The notes under the pieces were generated by a model that had not been told where the DNA came from, searched no databases, and saw only the letters and a list, made by a program, of their open reading frames with translations. This document shows positions 60,642-64,000 of a DNA stretch of 64,000 nucleotides, in pieces. A program made the position numbers and the translations under genes. Origin of the DNA: Agarilytica sp045430285 (GTDB lineage: Bacteria > Pseudomonadota > Gammaproteobacteria > Pseudomonadales > Cellvibrionaceae); assembly GCA_045430285.1 (NCBI GenBank), contig JAILXV010000006.1:124001-188000 (forward strand), given 5' to 3'. The number at the start of each line of letters is the position of its first letter. Position 1 is the stretch's first letter.

Positions 60642-61732
60642 TAATTACTCCTACTGACTTTTTCTGCCGCAATATATTGATGAATTTCGTGCGTACTGTA
60701 TTTCCGCATATCACTGTTTGATAGCCAAGCCTTATGCCACCCAACTATTTTCTCCAGCGTCATGGCCAATGACCATCTCGGGCTCCACTCCAGACGCGAT
60801 TTCGCTTTGGAACAATCTAATTTTAGATAAGAGGCTTCATGGGGATGTTCACCCTCACTCAAATACCAGTCAGCGCCCTCACCCCAAACATTTTTGATCT
60901 GGCCAACTATCCAGTCAACTGGCTTGGCATCTTCATCAGCGGGGCCGAAATTCCACCCCTCAGCAAAATCGCTTCCATTTTGGAAAAGTTTTTCTGCTAA
61001 CAGTAAATAGCCCGATAGCGGCTCAAGGACATGCTGCCAAGGCCGTATGGCATTCGGGCTCCGAATTTCAACTTTCTCACCGCGTTCAAACGCTTTTAAC
61101 ATATCAGGTACAAGTCGATCTAATGCCCAGTCTCCGCCACCAATAACATTCCCTGCACGAGCAGACGCAACAGCACAACCATGCAGAGAGAACTGATCCT
61201 TATTGAAGTAGCTGCTTCGAAATGCATCTGTTACGAGCTCCGCGCAGCCTTTGCTATTGCTATAAGGGTCGTAGCCCCCTTTTGGCTCACCCTCCCTGTA
61301 CCCCCAATACCACTCTTTATTTTCATAGCACTTATCACTCGTGACGTTAACAGCCGCTTTCACGCCGCCACATCGACGTATACAGTCCAAGAGATTTACT
61401 GTTCCCATAACGTTAACCGAATATGTATCCACCGGAGAGTCATAGGACAATCGCACCAAAGACTGGGCGGCCATATGTATCACGATATCCGGTTTAAAAT
61501 TCGACATTGCATCAAATAGCGCTGAGTGATCACGAATATCGCCAATAATGGAGAGCATCCCTTCTGCAATATTGGCTTCTTCAAACATATTTGGCTGAGT
61601 GGGCGGCGCCAGAGAATAACCACAAAGATCGACGTCCATCTCTTGCAACCAAAGTGAAAGCCAGCTCCCTTTAAAGCCAGTATGTCCGGTAAGAAAGACT
61701 TTTTTCTCCTTCCAGAATGCGAGATCAATCAT
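60641..61732 (-). CDS. rfbG: CDP-glucose 4,6-dehydratase (RfbG/DdhB)
   Basis: 363 residues from ATG 61732, which overlaps the rfbF stop by 8 bp; an upstream in-frame ATG at 61774 would lie inside rfbF. Extended SDR with the cofactor loop TGHTGFKGSW, the TSDKCYEN segment holding the catalytic Thr-Asp-Lys, and the Tyr-Lys pair (PYSNSKGCAE). It makes CDP-4-keto-6-deoxyglucose, the second step of the pathway. Length is normal. Confidence 0.93.
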   Translation of the reverse strand: MIDLAFWKEKKVFLTGHTGFKGSWLSLWLQEMDVDLCGYSLAPPTQPNMFEEANIAEGMLSIIGDIRDHSALFDAMSNFKPDIVIHMAAQSLVRLSYDSPVDTYSVNVMGTVNLLDCIRRCGGVKAAVNVTSDKCYENKEWYWGYREGEPKGGYDPYSNSKGCAELVTDAFRSSYFNKDQFSLHGCAVASARAGNVIGGGDWALDRLVPDMLKAFERGEKVEIRSPNAIRPWQHVLEPLSGYLLLAEKLFQNGSDFAEGWNFGPADEDAKPVDWIVGQIKNVWGEGADWYLSEGEHPHEASYLKLDCSKAKSRLEWSPRWSLAMTLEKIVGWHKAWLSNSDMRKYSTHEIHQYIAAEKVSRSN

Positions 61733-62513
61733 TTTTCGATTTACCCCATATCTTCCACGGAGCTCGTCCTTCATCCCACAATGTTTCTAGATGTTTTTTA
61801 TCTCGCAAGGTGTCCATTGGTTGCCAAAACCCATGATGTTCATACGACATCAATTCACCCTCTTCAGCTAATCGATTTAGCGGGTATTGCTCCCAAATAG
61901 TGTCATCGCCGCCAATGTAATCAATTACTTTTGGGGAAAGGACAAAGAAACCGCCATTTATCATAGCGCCATCACCCTTCGGCTTTTCTTTAAAGCTATT
62001 TACTTGGCCCTTGCTTACATCTAACGCACCAAAACGACCGGGCGGATACGTTGCCGTTAACGTCGCTAGTTTTCCATGGCGCTTATGAACTCGAATAGAT
62101 TCAGTAATATCAATATCACCAACACCATCACCATAGGTAAAACAAAATGCATCTTCATCAAGTAAATGATTTTTGACTTTTTTTAGCCGACCGCCTGTCA
62201 TCGAACTATCCCCAGTATCAACAAGGGTCACTGTCCACGGTTCAACTCGCTTATGATGCACTTCCATCGAGTTGGTTTTCATACAAAAAGTAACATCAGA
62301 CATGTGTAAAAAATAATTAGCAAAATATTCTTTAATTACATATCCTTTATATCCGCAGCAAATAATAAAATCATTTATGCCGTGAGCAGAGTACATTTTC
62401 ATTATGTGCCACAAAATTGGCCGGCCACCCACCTCCACCATTGGCTTTGGTTTAAGCGCTGTCTCTTCACTTAAACGAGTACCTAGCCCACCGGCCAATA
62501 TTACCGCTTTCAT
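61725..62513 (-). CDS. rfbF: Glucose-1-phosphate cytidylyltransferase (RfbF/DdhA)
   Basis: 262 residues. Nucleotidyltransferase with the LAGGLGTRLSEET signature, EVGGRPILWHIMKMYSAHG and the TYGDGVGDID metal-binding motif typical of CTP-specific members. It forms CDP-glucose, the first committed step. It starts 14 bp after the reductase gene stop and its own stop overlaps the rfbG ATG by 8 bp. Confidence 0.94.
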   Translation of the reverse strand: MKAVILAGGLGTRLSEETALKPKPMVEVGGRPILWHIMKMYSAHGINDFIICCGYKGYVIKEYFANYFLHMSDVTFCMKTNSMEVHHKRVEPWTVTLVDTGDSSMTGGRLKKVKNHLLDEDAFCFTYGDGVGDIDITESIRVHKRHGKLATLTATYPPGRFGALDVSKGQVNSFKEKPKGDGAMINGGFFVLSPKVIDYIGGDDTIWEQYPLNRLAEEGELMSYEHHGFWQPMDTLRDKKHLETLWDEGRAPWKIWGKSKND

Positions 62514-62527
62514 ATCAAACCCTATCG

Positions 62528-63505
62528 TTAAATTTTTGCTGCCGTAAACGCATCAGAGTGGAAATTGTTGGCGTTCATTCCTTGATTAAGAAACGAACTT
62601 CTTGCAGCCTCTATCATATGTGGCGAACCACACGCATATACATGATATTCAGCAAGGCTTTCGAAATCATCCAGCACCGCTTGATGAACAAACCCAGCTC
62701 GTCCATCCCATCCCGAATCCTCACCAGACACGACTGGGACGTAATCCACATTATTATAATTTTTTCCCCAACCTAGAGGCTTACTACAATAAAACATATT
62801 CCCAAACGGCATTCCCCAATATATGAAAATTCGCCGCGCCGTATTGTTATCGATTAACGACTCCACCATCGCTTTGACTGGCGCATACCCAGTACCCCCT
62901 GCCAGAAAAATGATAGGCGCTTCACTATCTCGAACAAAAAATGTTCCGTGCGGGCCACTCAATCTCATCAACGTATTTTCTTGGAGGTCATTAAACAAAA
63001 GCTTGCTCATTTTCCCATACGGCATATAACGAATGTGAAATTCTAGCTCTCCTTCCTCTTTTTTCATGCTGGCTATGGAGTAGGAACGCGTTACGCCACC
63101 ATATGAAATGTTCACGTATTGGCCGGCTAAATAATCTAGTCCATTTCTCGGAGGAGTTCGCACAGAAAGAACCAATACATCATCTGTAATTTTTTTACAC
63201 CTAGAGACTTTCGCTGGTACTGTTTTTTTCTGTATCCTAGATAGTTCAGGGAAAAAGCTTATTTCAATCTCAAGGTCACTTAATGGCACGCTATTACAAG
63301 TCAAGAAGGGGCCTTCAGTAAGCGTACTCCCGTCATTCAACAATACCTCGCCAGCAACTAACCTAGCCTCACAGGTCCCACAATCCCCAGCATTACAACT
63401 GTACTCCAGATGAATATTGTTTTTTAGCGCGGCGCTTAAAATACACTCGCCCTTTTCCGCTGAAAAAACAGTGGCGCTCGGCTTCAAACGAACTGAATAG
63501 CTCAT
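62528..63505 (-). CDS. rfbI: CDP-6-deoxy-delta-3,4-glucoseen reductase (E3; RfbI/AscD/DdhD-like)
   Basis: 325 residues from ATG 63505, chosen to match the family N terminus (SYSVRLKPSATVF); ATG at 63523 adds six. The N-terminal plant-type ferredoxin domain has CNAGDCGTC plus a later Cys (LTCNS) for a [2Fe-2S] cluster. The C-terminal FAD/NAD-binding reductase has RSYSIAS and GGTGYAPVKA, then ACGSPHMIEAA. It passes electrons from NADH to the E1 dehydrase. First gene of the operon. Confidence 0.9.
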   Translation of the reverse strand: MSYSVRLKPSATVFSAEKGECILSAALKNNIHLEYSCNAGDCGTCEARLVAGEVLLNDGSTLTEGPFLTCNSVPLSDLEIEISFFPELSRIQKKTVPAKVSRCKKITDDVLVLSVRTPPRNGLDYLAGQYVNISYGGVTRSYSIASMKKEEGELEFHIRYMPYGKMSKLLFNDLQENTLMRLSGPHGTFFVRDSEAPIIFLAGGTGYAPVKAMVESLIDNNTARRIFIYWGMPFGNMFYCSKPLGWGKNYNNVDYVPVVSGEDSGWDGRAGFVHQAVLDDFESLAEYHVYACGSPHMIEAARSSFLNQGMNANNFHSDAFTAAKI

Positions 63506-63700
63506 ACTGGCGTCTAGCCCCATATCAAAAAAATCTAATCAAAAGTGACCTATGACTCTGCTCACAACTATGGACATCTTAAAATCAACTATGACCGTCT
63601 CAGAAAAAATAAACCCAGACAACGGACATACAACACTTTTACCGCTAGTGTTCACTACCGCGTGATATTAACATTCCGCTCTCAGAATGTCGTAGACGAA

Positions 63701-63731
63701 AAAAAAGCGCCTAATAATATAGGCGCTTTTT
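63701..63731 (-). terminator. Intrinsic terminator downstream of tRNA-Ser
   Basis: A stem of AAAAAGCGCCTA with TAGGCGCTTTTT around a 6-nt loop. On the minus strand it ends in a long T-run, 7 bp beyond the tRNA 3' end. Confidence 0.88.
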
Positions 63732-63737
63732 GGTTTA

Positions 63738-63827
63738 TGGCGGAGAGGGAGGGATTCGAACCCTCGATACGTTTCACCGTATACTCCCTTAGCAGGGGAG
63801 CGCCTTCGGCCACTCGGCCACCTCTCC
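63738..63827 (-). tRNA. tRNA-Ser(GCT)
   Basis: 90 nt including an encoded CCA. The acceptor stem GGAGAGG pairs with CCTCTCC. The long variable arm and the anticodon loop (CTGCTAA, anticodon GCT) mark it as a serine tRNA reading AGC and AGU. The T arm GGTTCGAATCC is intact. Confidence 0.96.
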
Positions 63828-63944
63828 GAAAGTCTTCGGCCCAGACTGGGCCGATTTAGGGCCGGCATAATAGCAATAAACGCCTCAATTTCAAATAGAA
63901 AATGATGGGATTACGCCGTGAGTTGAATTGCCCCTAGATAGTGA

Positions 63945-64000
63945 TCAACTATTCCCTTCTTGGGATGCCTGCTCCTGTTTTTCACGCTGGATTCGCTGAT
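63945..64000 (-). CDS. C-terminal end of a gene cut by the window edge
   Basis: The last 17 codons of a minus-strand frame (QRIQREKQEQASQEGNS, then TGA) read as a charged, helical protein tail. No family can be named from this much. Confidence 0.35.
   Translation of the reverse strand, partial: QRIQREKQEQASQEGNS

Noticed and set aside
60000..63830. Attachment-site repeat of the tRNA-Ser 3' end marking an integrated island
   Set aside because: I found no second copy of the tRNA 3' segment and no integrase in the window.
1..64000. CRISPR arrays, insertion sequences or phage genes
   Set aside because: No regularly spaced repeats, transposase motifs or phage structural genes were seen on either strand.

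Overview
The window looks like chromosomal DNA of a marine, Gram-negative gammaproteobacterium, probably of the Cellvibrionales type (the Teredinibacter/Saccharophagus/Marinagarivorans neighbourhood). This is inferred from protein style only: outer-membrane and LPS genes, hybrid sensor kinases, a CspA-type protein, a DUF748/AsmA-like giant, and a secreted metzincin with Cys-flanked modules. Base composition is moderate and gene density is ordinary. No CRISPR array, insertion sequence, phage gene or rRNA was seen.

Layout. 1-6.7 kb: truncated LuxR-type regulator, FHA-domain protein and a very large secreted metalloprotease. 6.7-14.4 kb: small lipoprotein, GST-like protein, a secreted pentahaem cytochrome c paired with a secreted beta-helix protein, a GNAT stub, a YcaQ-type DNA glycosylase and a methyltransferase. 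14.4-21.5 kb: SprT-like protein and DUF748 protein (minus strand), two tandem GntP-like permeases, and an SRPBCC protein. 21.8-40.3 kb: a compact trans-AT polyketide synthase locus, all on the minus strand. 40.6-47.1 kb: a YdeP-like molybdopterin oxidoreductase, a periplasmic solute-binding protein, and a sensor kinase plus HD-GYP regulator pair. 47.1-50.8 kb: acyl-CoA ligase and SDR with a divergent TetR regulator and a perfect 32-bp palindrome. 50.8-56 kb: BarA-like hybrid kinase, a very acidic secreted protein and a cold-shock protein. 56.2-63.8 kb: a flgE pseudogene, then a minus-strand operon for a CDP-3,6-dideoxyhexose, ending at a tRNA-Ser(GCT).

The most interesting system is the polyketide locus. 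One 4742-residue protein reads KS-DH-KR-ACP-DH*-ACP-ACP / KS-DH-KR-ACP / KS-ACP, with no AT. A discrete malonyltransferase lies at 39166-40266. A releasing protein overlaps the PKS stop by one base and carries a thioesterase fused to one clear and one diverged lipocalin-like domain. A secreted protein of unknown function sits between AT and PKS. DH* has lost its catalytic Asp, KS1 has no visible loading module, and the last module has no reductive domain, so the released chain should carry a beta-keto group. The product cannot be named from sequence.

The second coherent system is the sugar operon at 57.0-63.5 kb. It holds homologues of all four enzymes that make the CDP-3,6-dideoxy-4-keto intermediate, followed by an RfbC-type epimerase and an SDR reductase. 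This gene content and order resemble the Yersinia ascarylose pathway and suggest an unusual 3,6-dideoxyhexose on the cell surface.
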